Positions 27,601 through 36,375 are shown, numbered from the stretch's first letter. The stretch: 64,000 nt of DNA from Bin80 sp965203305 (GCA_965203305.1 OZ241874.1:806001-870000), one strand, 5' to 3'. Notes: generated by a model not told the origin, from the letters alone. A program made the numbers and translations.

Positions 27601-28676
27601 ACGACAAAGATGAGTCCGCTGATGATGTTGTTTTCCAGGTCATTTACGAGTTCCTGAACATTTTCACTCTGGTCTCCCGTAATCACAAGCTGCGCGCCGC
27701 GTGGCAGGGGAAATTCGTCAAGGACGGTTCGAATTTCTTTCGCGGCATCCAGGATGTTGGAACCGCTGCGCTTTTTGACATTGAGGGTAATGACAGGATA
27801 GCTTCCGGTTTCTGCCATTCGTACGAGCCGGTTGCCCTCCTCCTGCTGGAGCAGTTGCAGGCGGGCATATGTGGAGCGTTCCTTGAAGCCTAGGTATACA
27901 TCTGCTACATCCCTGACATACACGGGAAAGTCATTCGGGCTGTCAATCACCAGATCTTCAATCTCCCGTTCCACATCCCGAAATTCTCCATCAATTCGTA
28001 CGAGATAGTCCTTGCTGTCCACTCGAATCATCCCTCCCGGGGTATTGGAGTTCTCAAAATTGATGGTTTCGACAAGGTCAGCAAACGTGAGTCCATATCC
28101 CTGCAGGGCCCGGATATCTACATCCACTTTCACCTCCCGCTCGAGGGTTCCGACGATTGTAACTTCAAGTATATCCGGATTCTTTTCAATCTCGTCTGCC
28201 AGGTCTTCTGCGACTTCCTTCAATTGTGTAAGCGAGAAGGCCCCTGCGAGGTTGATGCTCATAATAGGAATATCCTCTACATCAAACTCGCTGACAATTG
28301 GCTCTTCCACATCATCTGGAAGACGGGGCTTGGCAAGCTGCACTTTGTCACGAACTCTCTGGTAGGCAAAATCAAGGGATACATCCGTTGTAAACTCAAC
28401 AACAATTGTGGAGACTCCCTGTACGGAAGTGGACCGAATCTCTTCGATATCGGAGACGGACTGGACTTCCTCTTCAATGATCCGTGTGACAAGGGACTCA
28501 ATATCACTCGGGCTGGCTCCCGGATAAAGAGTCGTGACCACAACCATCGGAATTTCAATGGAGGGAAAAGACTCTTTCGAGATGGTCAGATAGCTGACCA
28601 GTCCGCCGACGGTCAGCATAATGGTAAGGATCGCCACACTCGGCCGATACTTGATCGCAAGTTCGGTAATCTTCAT
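24681..28676 (-). CDS. RND efflux permease, unusually long (1331 aa)
   Basis: AcrB/HAE1-type inner-membrane pump: N-terminal MKITELAIKYRPSVAIL, ESFPSIEIPMVVVTTLYPGASP, the periplasmic porter domains and a C-terminal membrane block with a second LRPVLLTFLTTVIGLVPL. Family members are usually ~1040 aa. The extra ~290 residues lie between the first membrane block and the second porter loop (about residues 500-800) and hold several additional hydrophobic segments. It pairs with the adaptor at 28676 and the TolC-type channel at 29866. It shares 1 nt with the adaptor stop (TAATG) and 4 nt with mpl. Confidence 0.88.
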   Translation of the reverse strand: MKITELAIKYRPSVAILTIMLTVGGLVSYLTISKESFPSIEIPMVVVTTLYPGASPSDIESLVTRIIEEEVQSVSDIEEIRSTSVQGVSTIVVEFTTDVSLDFAYQRVRDKVQLAKPRLPDDVEEPIVSEFDVEDIPIMSINLAGAFSLTQLKEVAEDLADEIEKNPDILEVTIVGTLEREVKVDVDIRALQGYGLTFADLVETINFENSNTPGGMIRVDSKDYLVRIDGEFRDVEREIEDLVIDSPNDFPVYVRDVADVYLGFKERSTYARLQLLQQEEGNRLVRMAETGSYPVITLNVKKRSGSNILDAAKEIRTVLDEFPLPRGAQLVITGDQSENVQELVNDLENNIISGLIFVVLVLLFFLGIRTATLVGIAIPLSMFLTFLVFQVIGQELNFVILFSLIIALGMLVDNAVVIVENIYRYREMGHSRFEAAKLGTAEVGSAVVASTATTVAVFIPMMFWPGITGEFMGYLPTTLIITLICSLFVAIVINPVITGYFVRLDSDPKVRYSLALRTGLFALLAGVALVIGLANWKTVLVLSIAVPFLMLAHKYAFSPVTQGFVRQSLPNLITWYRGFLTRQLERDYEVRAPILLCKRLWVSAALLCLAGLGTAITSTFMSSPGGTSPLLGISALFGLGVVALLITIMIRTPNPYLRNSFSFVCLILGFALLVTGGIVLGMTNSAAGTVLIYPASVLFLTGICMILIHCLEVIYLNGLVSIKTGGLFAAVSSAVLGLMALLRGAELQTILILLCLPAIIMIVGFIGYVVNGRVLQQRTRLLLTDNRARLLVSVAGGFIAIIGLFAAAPTGVEFFPDTDPNTITVDLELPLGTHIEETNNVTEVVQSSINTLLAGNRSDRDNIKNILVNVGTDSGGGGLMGGGSGSAEKSVLTLNMVDYGDRPETSRSTLQRLRESLQGIPGVIFEVNKDNAGPPVGKPVNIEITGPEFSEITRITEEVTASLRQAAQDNTIPFLVDINNNLNTGRPQVQVKIDRERAARLGLNSNKISGVIRSAIQGTEATKYRAGEDEYDVTVRLKEDQRSSLEALDGLTILEEGTQIPLSSIADFEIGSGYGSITRLDLNRVATVTGDVVAGSNGAAVLQQVQAHLLGYQEAMPPGYQLTYTGENEDQAEAFGFLQVAMGIGIAAITLILIAQFNSVIVPIIIMLAVILGLIGVLLGLILTRTPFGLMTFIGLISLAGIVVNNNIVLIDYIRQLRDRGLSKLEAIVDGGATRLRPVLLTFLTTVIGLVPLTFGLNINFVGLLADLAPNIQFGSQNTQFWGPMGIAIISGLTFATFLTLVIVPVMYSAFDSLVTYLGTRKATAVQQSSE

Positions 28677-29848
28677 TACGATTCAGTCTCGGGCTCGGGG
28701 GAAGGCTTTGACAGGGAGCTCATTACGGGAGATCCGTATTCGTTCAGTTCGGAATAGGTCTCGTCAATCGTTACCAGATCTCCGTCTCCAAGTGTGGACT
28801 GCCCGCGAACTACCACCCGTTCTCCTGCTGACAGCCCGTTTAGGATGACCACCTGATTTGCATACTCTGCCCCGAGTGTTACTGTTCGCATTTGGGCGAC
28901 GGGATTGCCGTCATGCTGTTCTACAACAAAAACGGAGAGTCCATTTTCTGTTCGCGTCACCGTATTCCCGGGAATCACGATGGCATCTTCAATGGTGAGT
29001 CGCAGGATTGCCAGTCGGGCAATCATTTCGGGTTTCATTTTTCCGTCCGCATTATTCACGTCAATATGGACTTCAAAGGATCGGCTGTCCGGGTCAATCA
29101 CGCTTCCGGCGAAAACGACACGTCCTGTTCGGGGCAAAATGCCTGCAGTCGGGAGGCTGATGTCTGCCGGTGTACCGATCTCAATCTCTCCGGCATACCG
29201 TTCTGGAATGCCTGCAGCCACATGGACATTGCGTACATCCACCAATCGAAGAATCGGGGTACCCGGTGAAAGCAGTTCTCCGGCTTCCACATAGCGGGTT
29301 TCAACCTTGCCTGCAATCGGTGAGCGAACATATGCATACTCCAACTGAGACTTGGCCTGTTTTAGGAATGCTTCTTGCTGATCTACGAATGACTGCGCCT
29401 GCTGGAAGGTAGTTTCGAGGAGGCTAAACTCCAGTGGGCTGATAATTGAATCTGCCAAAAGAGGTTGTTGTCTGTTAAAGCTCTCTTCGGCTATTTCAAG
29501 GGCGGCCTTGGCATTTCTGACCAGTGCTTCTGCCTGAGCCACAGCTGCAAGGAGAAGATCATCTTCAGCACGCGCCACAATTTCTCCCGGAGAAACCGTT
29601 TGTCCCAGTTCCACGATACTTTCGAGGATTCCGGTTGTCTTGGCAGAGACAGTGACATCCTGCTTGGCTTCCACAGTACCGGTCAGTTCAACGATATCAT
29701 TGAATGATGTCGGGGAGAGTTCAAGAACTTCAACATGTCTGACTTCAAAGACTGGTGCTGTGGGCTCGCTGCTCAACGGACTTTCCTCGGGAGTTTCACA
29801 TGCAGTCCAGAGGACACAGAAGAACAACAGAATACAGGTGTTTTTCAT
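28676..29848 (-). CDS. RND efflux periplasmic adaptor (membrane fusion lipoprotein)
   Basis: 390 aa HlyD/AcrA-family adaptor. It has a lipoprotein signal with WTAC (Cys 17), a lipoyl/barrel-sandwich domain (ASAKTTGILESIVELGQTVS), an alpha-helical hairpin (~100-170), beta-barrel and membrane-proximal domains. It links the inner-membrane pump to the outer-membrane channel. Gene order channel - adaptor - pump is tightly packed (17 bp to the channel gene). Confidence 0.9.
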   Translation of the reverse strand: MKNTCILLFFCVLWTACETPEESPLSSEPTAPVFEVRHVEVLELSPTSFNDIVELTGTVEAKQDVTVSAKTTGILESIVELGQTVSPGEIVARAEDDLLLAAVAQAEALVRNAKAALEIAEESFNRQQPLLADSIISPLEFSLLETTFQQAQSFVDQQEAFLKQAKSQLEYAYVRSPIAGKVETRYVEAGELLSPGTPILRLVDVRNVHVAAGIPERYAGEIEIGTPADISLPTAGILPRTGRVVFAGSVIDPDSRSFEVHIDVNNADGKMKPEMIARLAILRLTIEDAIVIPGNTVTRTENGLSVFVVEQHDGNPVAQMRTVTLGAEYANQVVILNGLSAGERVVVRGQSTLGDGDLVTIDETYSELNEYGSPVMSSLSKPSPEPETES

Positions 29849-29865
29849 GACAGATTGATTTGTTT

Positions 29866-31455
29866 CTACCTGTTTGCAGATGCCATTTTCACATCGGTTT
29901 GTTTTTCGACAGGTACTCCCAGTGCGACCTCCAGTGTACTTTGGGCAATCAGAAAACTGTGGATTGCACGCAGATGATTGAGTCTGCTGGTGTCCAGCTG
30001 CTCTGAAGCAGCGCGCAGTTGCAGTGTGTTAGCGACCCCTTCATTTCCGCGTGCCAGTGTATATTCGTAATTGAGTTCAGCAGTGGCTACATTCTTTTCC
30101 TGGCTTCCGATCTGCTTGTACGCCGCCTCTAGGTTGCGCAGGGCTGTTTCAATTTCCATTTTGGTTTCGGCGTACAGTTGTTCGGCATTCAATCCAGCCT
30201 GGCGCACGCCCACTTCTGCCCTCTGTATGTCCCGTCTGCGATCCAGTCCGTTAAAGATTTTCCAGTTCAGGTTAAATCCAACATTGAATGCAGACTGCCA
30301 GTAGGCTTTGCTGAAGTAGCTGTTGCTTCCCTGCGAGAATGAAAAGGGAGTTGCCGGATTGGAGATGGTGAAGGTTCGCGTGTCGGGAACCCGGCCGGAA
30401 TAGCTGAAATTTGCAAATATGCCGAGCTCTGGCAAGCGGGACAGCTTGAAGGCTCTCAATTCATTCATGGCGAACCTGTGGTTCATCCGTGCCTCTTCCA
30501 GGTCTGGTCGTTCTGCCGAGGCCAGCGCAAACGCATCGGTTGCCGATATGGAGAGATAGGGGGACATCTCCTGAGTCTCCAGTTTTCCACGCAGAACAAG
30601 CTCTTGTGCTCCATCCATTCCCAGAAGGTATTTGAGCTGATCCATGCTGTTAGCGGCTTTGTTCTGTGCCTGAATCAGTGCAGATTCCTGATTGGCCAGT
30701 TCAACGTCCATGGTCAGCCGTTCAATTTTGGGCAGGACTCCGTTACTTACCCGCAGGGCGGTCTCATTGCGGGATGCCTGAGTTCGCATCACACTTTGCG
30801 CTGTCACCCGAGCTTCTTCTTTGGCAAGGAGTGCACCATAGAATGCTTCCCGTACTTGTCCGATGACGATCTGCTCTTGCCGCTCGGCGGCTTTGGTCAC
30901 TCGCCTGAGGGCAGTCCGATATCCGTCTGGATGGACCAGTCGGGTCCAGCTGGGGGCATTGAAGATCGTGTACGAGAGATTGACGGCGTTCAGATACTGG
31001 TTTGCTACCGAAAACGGGTTGTCTCCTGATTCCGACACGATGATTCCCGCGGCATCCAGTCCGCGCCGTCGGCGGTCGGCAAATTCGGCAAATGTGATCG
31101 GATTTGTTGTGGCGAGGTCATCTGTTCGTACGGTTTCGTTGTAGCGGAGCCAGTCTACGAAGGCAAACCCGGAAAAGAAGTCTCCTGCCGAGCTTCCTGC
31201 GAAGGGGTTGGCTTCCTTGATGTTTCGTGTATAGGAGCTTGATGCTTCTATGGACGGAAACGCGACAGCTATGCTTTTCTTGATAAGCAGTCGGGCATCT
31301 TCTTCACCTATACGGCTTGCCTGGAGTGTATAGTTATTGATAAGAGCGATTTCGATGGCTTCTCCCAGTGTCACGCTCAGGGGAGCAGGGGTTTCCTGGG
31401 CATGAGCTGTGGCAACTGGAAGGAGCAGGAGGGTGGCAAGAATCGCGAAACGCAT
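29866..31455 (-). CDS. TolC-type outer-membrane efflux channel
   Basis: 529 aa. The start was set at 31455 (MRFAILATLLLLPVATAHAQ), which gives a clean Sec signal peptide; an upstream in-frame start at 31497 is less likely. Two outer-membrane efflux repeats are visible (LSVTLGEAIEIALINNYTL.. and a second half with ETALRNLEAAYKQIGSQ). It is the first gene of the pump operon running leftwards to ccmF. Confidence 0.88.
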   Translation of the reverse strand: MRFAILATLLLLPVATAHAQETPAPLSVTLGEAIEIALINNYTLQASRIGEEDARLLIKKSIAVAFPSIEASSSYTRNIKEANPFAGSSAGDFFSGFAFVDWLRYNETVRTDDLATTNPITFAEFADRRRRGLDAAGIIVSESGDNPFSVANQYLNAVNLSYTIFNAPSWTRLVHPDGYRTALRRVTKAAERQEQIVIGQVREAFYGALLAKEEARVTAQSVMRTQASRNETALRVSNGVLPKIERLTMDVELANQESALIQAQNKAANSMDQLKYLLGMDGAQELVLRGKLETQEMSPYLSISATDAFALASAERPDLEEARMNHRFAMNELRAFKLSRLPELGIFANFSYSGRVPDTRTFTISNPATPFSFSQGSNSYFSKAYWQSAFNVGFNLNWKIFNGLDRRRDIQRAEVGVRQAGLNAEQLYAETKMEIETALRNLEAAYKQIGSQEKNVATAELNYEYTLARGNEGVANTLQLRAASEQLDTSRLNHLRAIHSFLIAQSTLEVALGVPVEKQTDVKMASANR

Positions 31456-31664
31456 GGGAGATATGGCTATACGCAGTGGAATCTCAGCGATTTGCACATC
31501 TGGAAAAGTCCTTTCATGGGATGAAATCAGGCAAGCCTCCGCTTGTACGCAAGTTTTTGGAATGTGTTGAGAACATTTTCATACAAAGGCAAGCGGAATG
31601 TCATATGCCATGGCATGTACAGTCAACCCCCAGATGTTTGCTGGTTCCATCCTGGTGGCAGGAT

Positions 31665-31751
31665 GCTCATGCAAAATATCTTCATCTGATATTCCTGGAA
31701 GCATTCCCAGAGCGGTATTCCTCTGTCATCCGGGATTTTAACAAAAGGTTT
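31665..31751 (+). repeat. R1 short interspersed element
   Basis: The left end reads gctcatgcaaaatatcttc and the right end gtcatccgggattttaac, with CCCAGAGCGGTATTCCTCTG in the middle as in the other copies. The right end has lost the GCAAGAGG form through two changes. Confidence 0.5.
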
Positions 31752-31886
31752 GTATGTCAACGATTTCGTTTCAGGCACTGGCAGTTCCCAATATGCCGCA
31801 CTGATTACAATGAGAACTATAAAGCTCTTGCGTACAGATCTTTCGGTTTATCCCTTGTTGTGGTTCTCCCAATCATAAGGGATTTG

Positions 31887-31902
31887 TCCAGCAAAATCCG
31901 CA
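31887..31902 (-). repeat. 16-bp inverted repeat, left arm
   Basis: TCCAGCAAAATCCGCA is the exact reverse complement of 33374-33389. The two arms bracket the AAA ATPase gene. A third solo copy with one mismatch lies at 16052-16067. Confidence 0.5.
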
Positions 31903-31953
31903 TGCCCCTGAAAGCGTCCTGCTTCACATAGAAATGTCGGGAGCAGTGAGAGA

Positions 31954-33303
31954 TTACCTCTCCATCCCCATGTCTGTGCCTTGATCTCTTCTGGAAGTAT
32001 CTCTGCTCTGTGGAGTATCCTGACCAGAATTTTCTTTCCCCTCCTTTTTTTCGGGGGAGAGACGGTCTGTTTTATGGATTTCCGGTTCTTTCGGAGACCC
32101 TTCCTTCTCGGGATCCGCCTCTGGCAACTGTTCCGGCTCAGACTGGTCTTGGGACTCCAGTCGTTGCTCCGAAATCTCTTTCGGGGGAAAATTCTTTACG
32201 ATGAAATTCCGCAGGGACGGGATAGGGACGGAATAAGATCCCAGTGCCTTGTTAAAGTAAAAGACTCCCCTGCGTACCGCACGGAAGAAGATTTCTTCCC
32301 CATGCCCCACCCCATACTCTCTGTCCAGCTGTTCTACAGCCTCTTCCTGCTCTACTTCGCTCGTCTCGGAGCTTCCTGCCAGGATCCTGGCAAGGCTTCT
32401 GCGCTCTTTTGCAGTGAAGCCACTCAGACGGTCTTCATAGTATTGTCTGCGCTTTGCTCGCCCCTTCTCCATGACGATACGCAGCCTCTCCTCGGTCATC
32501 TCTCCCCCGCTTTGCTTGAGTATGTGTGCGGCACATGTGGAGTAGGAATGAATATGCTGGGGCCAGCAATGCGTCTCCTGAGAGATCGCATCCACCCAAT
32601 CTGTCGTGCCCCCCTTCGCCTCCCCTTCTTTTTTGAGCCAGTCTTTGATCACATCCCGTTCCTCCTCCTCTTCCAGTGGTTCCATATCGAACTTGCATCC
32701 CTCTGCCATCCTGGATATGCCCAGTGCCTGAAATGCCTGAAATGTCATGCCCAGCCCGCCAGCCAGCAGGATGACAGGCCTCCCTAACCTGCCATTGTGA
32801 ATCCGCTTCAGGAGAGTACGTACCGATTTGTGGTGCTCTTCTGGGACTCCTCCGTCTTCCCCCAAGTGCTGGGCCTCGTCCAGGACAAGCAAAACAGGTG
32901 CCTTTTTCAGCTTGAGGATATCTGCGGGGGTATCCAGAGGAGCATTGATCTCTGTCTCGATTTTACGGAAGAAGTTGAAGATTTTGTCCAGTCCCCACCC
33001 CGTTGTTTTCCCCACCTTTCTTTCCTGCGGTGGAAGACCAAGCGTTTTCCGCAATTCGTCTGGATTCCACAAGTCTTCTGGATCAATCTCTGCTACTTCC
33101 CATCCCCGCTCTTCTGCTTCGTCCCAGCATTTTGCCAGCAGAGCGGTTTTGCCTACGCCCGGAGGCCCCTGAACAAGAAGTATGGTTCCACCTTTGGGTT
33201 TTCCGGAATCTGCCAGCAACTTTTTGAACTCCAGCAGGATCTCTTCCCGTCCTTGAAAGTATTTGGCTGCCCCTCGGTCTCGAAGTCTTTGGATCTTGCC
33301 CAT
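31954..33303 (-). CDS. AAA/STAND-type ATPase with charged C-terminal tail
   Basis: 449 aa. Start MGKIQRLRDRGAAKYFQGREEIL. Walker A is VQGPPGVGKTALLAK (~44-58), Walker B is PVLLVLDEAQHLGED (~138-152), and a sensor-like region PVILLAGGLGMTFQAF follows. The last ~80 residues are low-complexity and rich in Glu, Pro, Lys, Gln and Ser (disordered). It resembles the ORC/AAA_16 class of P-loop proteins, not a metabolic enzyme. It stands alone, and the bracket of 16-bp inverted repeats suggests it was carried in on a small mobile unit. A regulatory or defence role is speculation. Confidence 0.65.
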   Translation of the reverse strand: MGKIQRLRDRGAAKYFQGREEILLEFKKLLADSGKPKGGTILLVQGPPGVGKTALLAKCWDEAEERGWEVAEIDPEDLWNPDELRKTLGLPPQERKVGKTTGWGLDKIFNFFRKIETEINAPLDTPADILKLKKAPVLLVLDEAQHLGEDGGVPEEHHKSVRTLLKRIHNGRLGRPVILLAGGLGMTFQAFQALGISRMAEGCKFDMEPLEEEEERDVIKDWLKKEGEAKGGTTDWVDAISQETHCWPQHIHSYSTCAAHILKQSGGEMTEERLRIVMEKGRAKRRQYYEDRLSGFTAKERRSLARILAGSSETSEVEQEEAVEQLDREYGVGHGEEIFFRAVRRGVFYFNKALGSYSVPIPSLRNFIVKNFPPKEISEQRLESQDQSEPEQLPEADPEKEGSPKEPEIHKTDRLSPEKKEGKENSGQDTPQSRDTSRRDQGTDMGMER

Positions 33304-33343
33304 CGTTTCATCTGGAATATACCTTGTAGGTGAAGTACGCTAT

Positions 33344-33360
33344 GGAACAGGGTCTGTTCC
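33344..33360. promoter_or_regulatory. Perfect palindrome 41 bp upstream of the AAA ATPase
   Basis: GGAACAG-ggt-CTGTTCC is a 7-bp perfect inverted repeat with a 3-bp centre, in the promoter-proximal gap of the minus-strand ATPase. It could be an operator; no regulator is evident. Confidence 0.3.
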
Positions 33361-33373
33361 ACGTTCGCACCCC

Positions 33374-33389
33374 TGCGGATTTTGCTGGA
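33374..33389 (+). repeat. 16-bp inverted repeat, right arm
   Basis: TGCGGATTTTGCTGGA pairs exactly with 31887-31902. Beyond the identical core both arms are followed by related AT-rich sequence with CCCAATCAT. Confidence 0.5.
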
Positions 33390-33428
33390 TAACTCCCAAT
33401 CATAATTGGTGGGGATTTGTGTCATTTC

Positions 33429-35135
33429 TTATCCGGGAGCTTTGCAGGCAGATTTATACCTTTCCAGTTCTGCAAGCAGTTCTATACTGGCGTGAATTTC
33501 GCTTGACTGCTTTTGTGCTTCAACTATTTGGGCGGATGTCATTTTTGATCTGAGTTCATCCTTGAGTTCGGTCATCCATTTCAGGAATTCATCATCATAC
33601 CCCTGTGCTCTCAAATCTGATTCCTGCGCAACAGCGAGATTAATCCATGCATAGGCTTCAATATAATTTTCGGGTACGCCCTCTCCGCTATAGTAATGCC
33701 ATGCCAGTTGAGCCTGTGCACTGGCAATATTCTGATCGGCAGCAAGTCTGTACCACTTCATGGCTTCCCGGTCATTTTCTGGTATGCCTTGACCACTTGC
33801 ATAGGCGAAACCCAAGGCAGCCTGTGCCCTTGCAACTTTCTGCTCGGCAGCCAGCCGGAACCATTTGAGGGCTTCTTTCAGGTTCTCTCGTACGCCGTGA
33901 CCATTTCCGTAAGCATATCCCATTTGCAATTGTGCATCGGCATTTTCTTGTTCTGCGGCAAGCCGGAACCATTTGGCGGCTTCCTTCAGATTCTTTCGTA
34001 CTCCCTGTCCATTGGCGTATGCATATCCCAGTGCAAGTTGTGTATCGGCAATTTCCTGCTCGGCGGCCAGCTGGAACCACTTGATGGACTCTTTCTGGTT
34101 CTTGGGCACCCCTTCCCCCGTGGCGTACGCATACCCTAATCTGGTCTGCGCCCATGCATGTTCCTGATCATCTTCTGACACTCCCCAGCCATTGGCATAT
34201 GCATACCCCAGAGCGGCCTGCGCCCCTGCATCTTCCTGCTCGGCAGCTAGTCGAAGCCACTTAAAAGCTTTTTCGCCGTCCTCTTGCACGCCACAACCAT
34301 AAGCATACGAAATCCCGAGCATGACTTGTCCCTGTACATGTTCCTGATCAGCAGCAAGTTGATACCACTTGATGGCTTCCTGATCATCTTCTGACACTCC
34401 CCAGCCATTGGCATGTGCACTCCCCAGAGCGGCTTGCCCCCCTGCATCTCCCTGCTCGGCAGCCAGCTGGAACCATTTGAAAGCCTCGTCGCCGTCTTCT
34501 GGTACTCCCGATCCGTAAGCGTACCTATATCCTAATCTGACTTGTCCGTAGGCATCCCCTTGATCGGCAGCCATCCGGTACCATTTGGCAGCCTCTTGAT
34601 CACTCTTTGGTATGCCCCATCCATTGGCATGCGCGTTTCCCAGTACAACTTGCCCCAATGCGTCTCCCTGCCCGGCGGCAAGTCGGAACCACTTGAGGGC
34701 TTCTTCATCACTCTCGGCCACTCCCAATCCTTTTGCATATGCATACCCCAGTGCAATCTGCCCCACCACCTCCCCCTGATCGGCAACCATTTGGAACCAC
34801 TCAATAGCTTCTGGGAGTTCCTGATTGGTGGCACGGCGAAGCCACTTGTTTGCCGTTGAGTTATTCTTTGGTACACCCCGACCAGTGGAGTAGTGCCACG
34901 CCAAATAAAATTGTGCCTCTGCGCTTCCCTGATCGGCTGCCAGCCGAAACCACTTCGCAGCTTCTTGATGGTTCTGTGGCATATCTTCCCCATCTTTGTA
35001 CATAAGTCCCAAACGAAGTTGCGCTTCAGCATTCCCCTGTTCCGCCTCCTGCAGTAAAGAAGCATCCTGTGCAGAAGCAGTTGCAACAGGAAAGAGCAGA
35101 AGGGCTGTAATGATCACGGGCAATACTTTTTTCAT
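33429..35135 (-). CDS. Sel1-repeat secreted protein
   Basis: 568 aa. The start at 35135 (MKKVLPVIITALLLFPVATASAQ) gives a signal peptide; the frame is open upstream to 35180 but without family support. About a dozen Sel1/TPR-like repeats (A..A...LG..YA.G.GV..) run from ~30 to ~505. One repeat near the middle is short by 12 residues: GWGVSEDDQEH instead of GWGVSEDDQE-AIKWYQLAADQEH, as if recombination joined two DQE motifs. Sel1 proteins act as protein-interaction scaffolds; the partner is unknown. Confidence 0.85.
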   Translation of the reverse strand: MKKVLPVIITALLLFPVATASAQDASLLQEAEQGNAEAQLRLGLMYKDGEDMPQNHQEAAKWFRLAADQGSAEAQFYLAWHYSTGRGVPKNNSTANKWLRRATNQELPEAIEWFQMVADQGEVVGQIALGYAYAKGLGVAESDEEALKWFRLAAGQGDALGQVVLGNAHANGWGIPKSDQEAAKWYRMAADQGDAYGQVRLGYRYAYGSGVPEDGDEAFKWFQLAAEQGDAGGQAALGSAHANGWGVSEDDQEAIKWYQLAADQEHVQGQVMLGISYAYGCGVQEDGEKAFKWLRLAAEQEDAGAQAALGYAYANGWGVSEDDQEHAWAQTRLGYAYATGEGVPKNQKESIKWFQLAAEQEIADTQLALGYAYANGQGVRKNLKEAAKWFRLAAEQENADAQLQMGYAYGNGHGVRENLKEALKWFRLAAEQKVARAQAALGFAYASGQGIPENDREAMKWYRLAADQNIASAQAQLAWHYYSGEGVPENYIEAYAWINLAVAQESDLRAQGYDDEFLKWMTELKDELRSKMTSAQIVEAQKQSSEIHASIELLAELERYKSACKAPG

Positions 35136-35307
35136 GCTTGTTTCTGTTATAATTTGTTGCGAGGCGGTTTCAATCTCCATTGCGCCGCCTGGTCAGGCGG
35201 AAAACTGATGTACTCAATTCTGAATCCACTCTCCCCTGGAACACTCACCAGAGATTTCATCTTGAATATCATATCAATTGCAGAGGAGCAGGGGGTGAGC
35301 AGCATAA

Positions 35308-36375
35308 TCATACAAAATCCTTGTGCTGGTGTGCATGCAGGTAATCCACGACATTCTTCACCTGCTGTGTGCCGTTACGATGACAGATGAGCAATGCGTC
35401 ATCCGTGTCTACAACGACAATATCATGCATGCCAACAACTGCGATCAGACGCTCGCCAGCATCTATCAGGCATCGGCTAGTGTCATGCACAATGACATTT
35501 CCCCTCAGGACATTTCCATGCCGATTCTTTTCGCTCAGATCGTATACGGCTCGCCAGTCTCCAATGTCACTCCATCCAAAATTGCCCGGCACAACATGAA
35601 CATTCCCGGCACGCTCCATAACCCCTACATCAATGGAAACCCGCGCACTCCTGTGATAGGCCTCGCGAATGGCAGCTGCTTCCTGATCGGTTCCGAGATG
35701 CCTGGATGCCTTGTTAAAAGCAGTCCAGGTGCTCTTGAGATGCGTCTGCATGTTTGACAGGATTGAATCGGTACGCCAGACAAAGATTCCGCTGTTCCAG
35801 AGAAAATCCCCAGAGTCCAGGAATCGTTCCGCCGTCGCCTCATCAGGTTTTTCGGCAAATGTTCGCACCCGATAAGATCCGCCGGATTTGCCGGCAGAAC
35901 TGTCGTACTGGATGTATCCATAGCCAGTGGCTGGGTAGGAGGGCTGGATGCCAATCGTGACCAGTGCCCCGGAATCTTTGGCCACAGCAATCGCCTTGCG
36001 GAGAATCTTCATGAAACGGTCCTCTGCTTTCACCAGATGATCCGATGGAAGCACAATCATCACCGCGTCTGGATCAATTTCATGCAACTTGATGGCTGCA
36101 TAGGCAATGCAGGGAGCTGTATTGCGGCTGATCGGCTCGCCAAGGATATTCTTCTCGGGAATTGCGGGAAGCTGCTCCTGTGTGAGTGCTGCATAACGCT
36201 CATGAGTCACGACAAGAGTTCGTTCGGCCGGAACGAGGGGAGCCATGCGACGGAGTGTCATCTGGAGGAGGCTATGCTCGCCGAATACACGAGTAAACTG
36301 CTTGGGACGGGCCTCCCGGCTTTGCGGCCAGAATCGGCTTCCGATTCCTCCCGCCATGATGACACTGTATACCAT
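35308..36375 (-). CDS. manC: Mannose-1-phosphate guanylyltransferase
   Basis: 355 aa from ATG 36375; the longer frame to 36390 begins with TTG. It has the nucleotidyltransferase motif VIMAGGIGSRFWPQSREARPK, then PISRNTAPCIAYAA, LPSDHLV, FAEKPD and GNFGWSDIGDW. It lacks the isomerase domain of bifunctional AlgA-type enzymes. It makes GDP-mannose for envelope polysaccharide. ugd lies divergently 170 bp away. Confidence 0.9.
   Translation of the reverse strand: MVYSVIMAGGIGSRFWPQSREARPKQFTRVFGEHSLLQMTLRRMAPLVPAERTLVVTHERYAALTQEQLPAIPEKNILGEPISRNTAPCIAYAAIKLHEIDPDAVMIVLPSDHLVKAEDRFMKILRKAIAVAKDSGALVTIGIQPSYPATGYGYIQYDSSAGKSGGSYRVRTFAEKPDEATAERFLDSGDFLWNSGIFVWRTDSILSNMQTHLKSTWTAFNKASRHLGTDQEAAAIREAYHRSARVSIDVGVMERAGNVHVVPGNFGWSDIGDWRAVYDLSEKNRHGNVLRGNVIVHDTSRCLIDAGERLIAVVGMHDIVVVDTDDALLICHRNGTQQVKNVVDYLHAHQHKDFV

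Larger units (their letters stand above)
31456..31953. other. Intergenic region with R1 and an inverted-repeat end
   Basis: No supported gene. It contains an R1 copy at 31665-31751 and, at 31887-31902, one arm of a 16-bp inverted repeat whose partner lies at 33374-33389 beyond the ATPase gene. The antisense plus-strand frame across the efflux gene start is a shadow. Confidence 0.5.

Noticed and set aside
31981..32787. 268-codon plus-strand frame
   Set aside because: Antisense to the AAA ATPase with intact Walker A and B motifs.
33700..34950. DNA tandem repeats as a CRISPR-like or minisatellite array
   Set aside because: They are Sel1 protein repeats in a continuous coding frame with varied codons.
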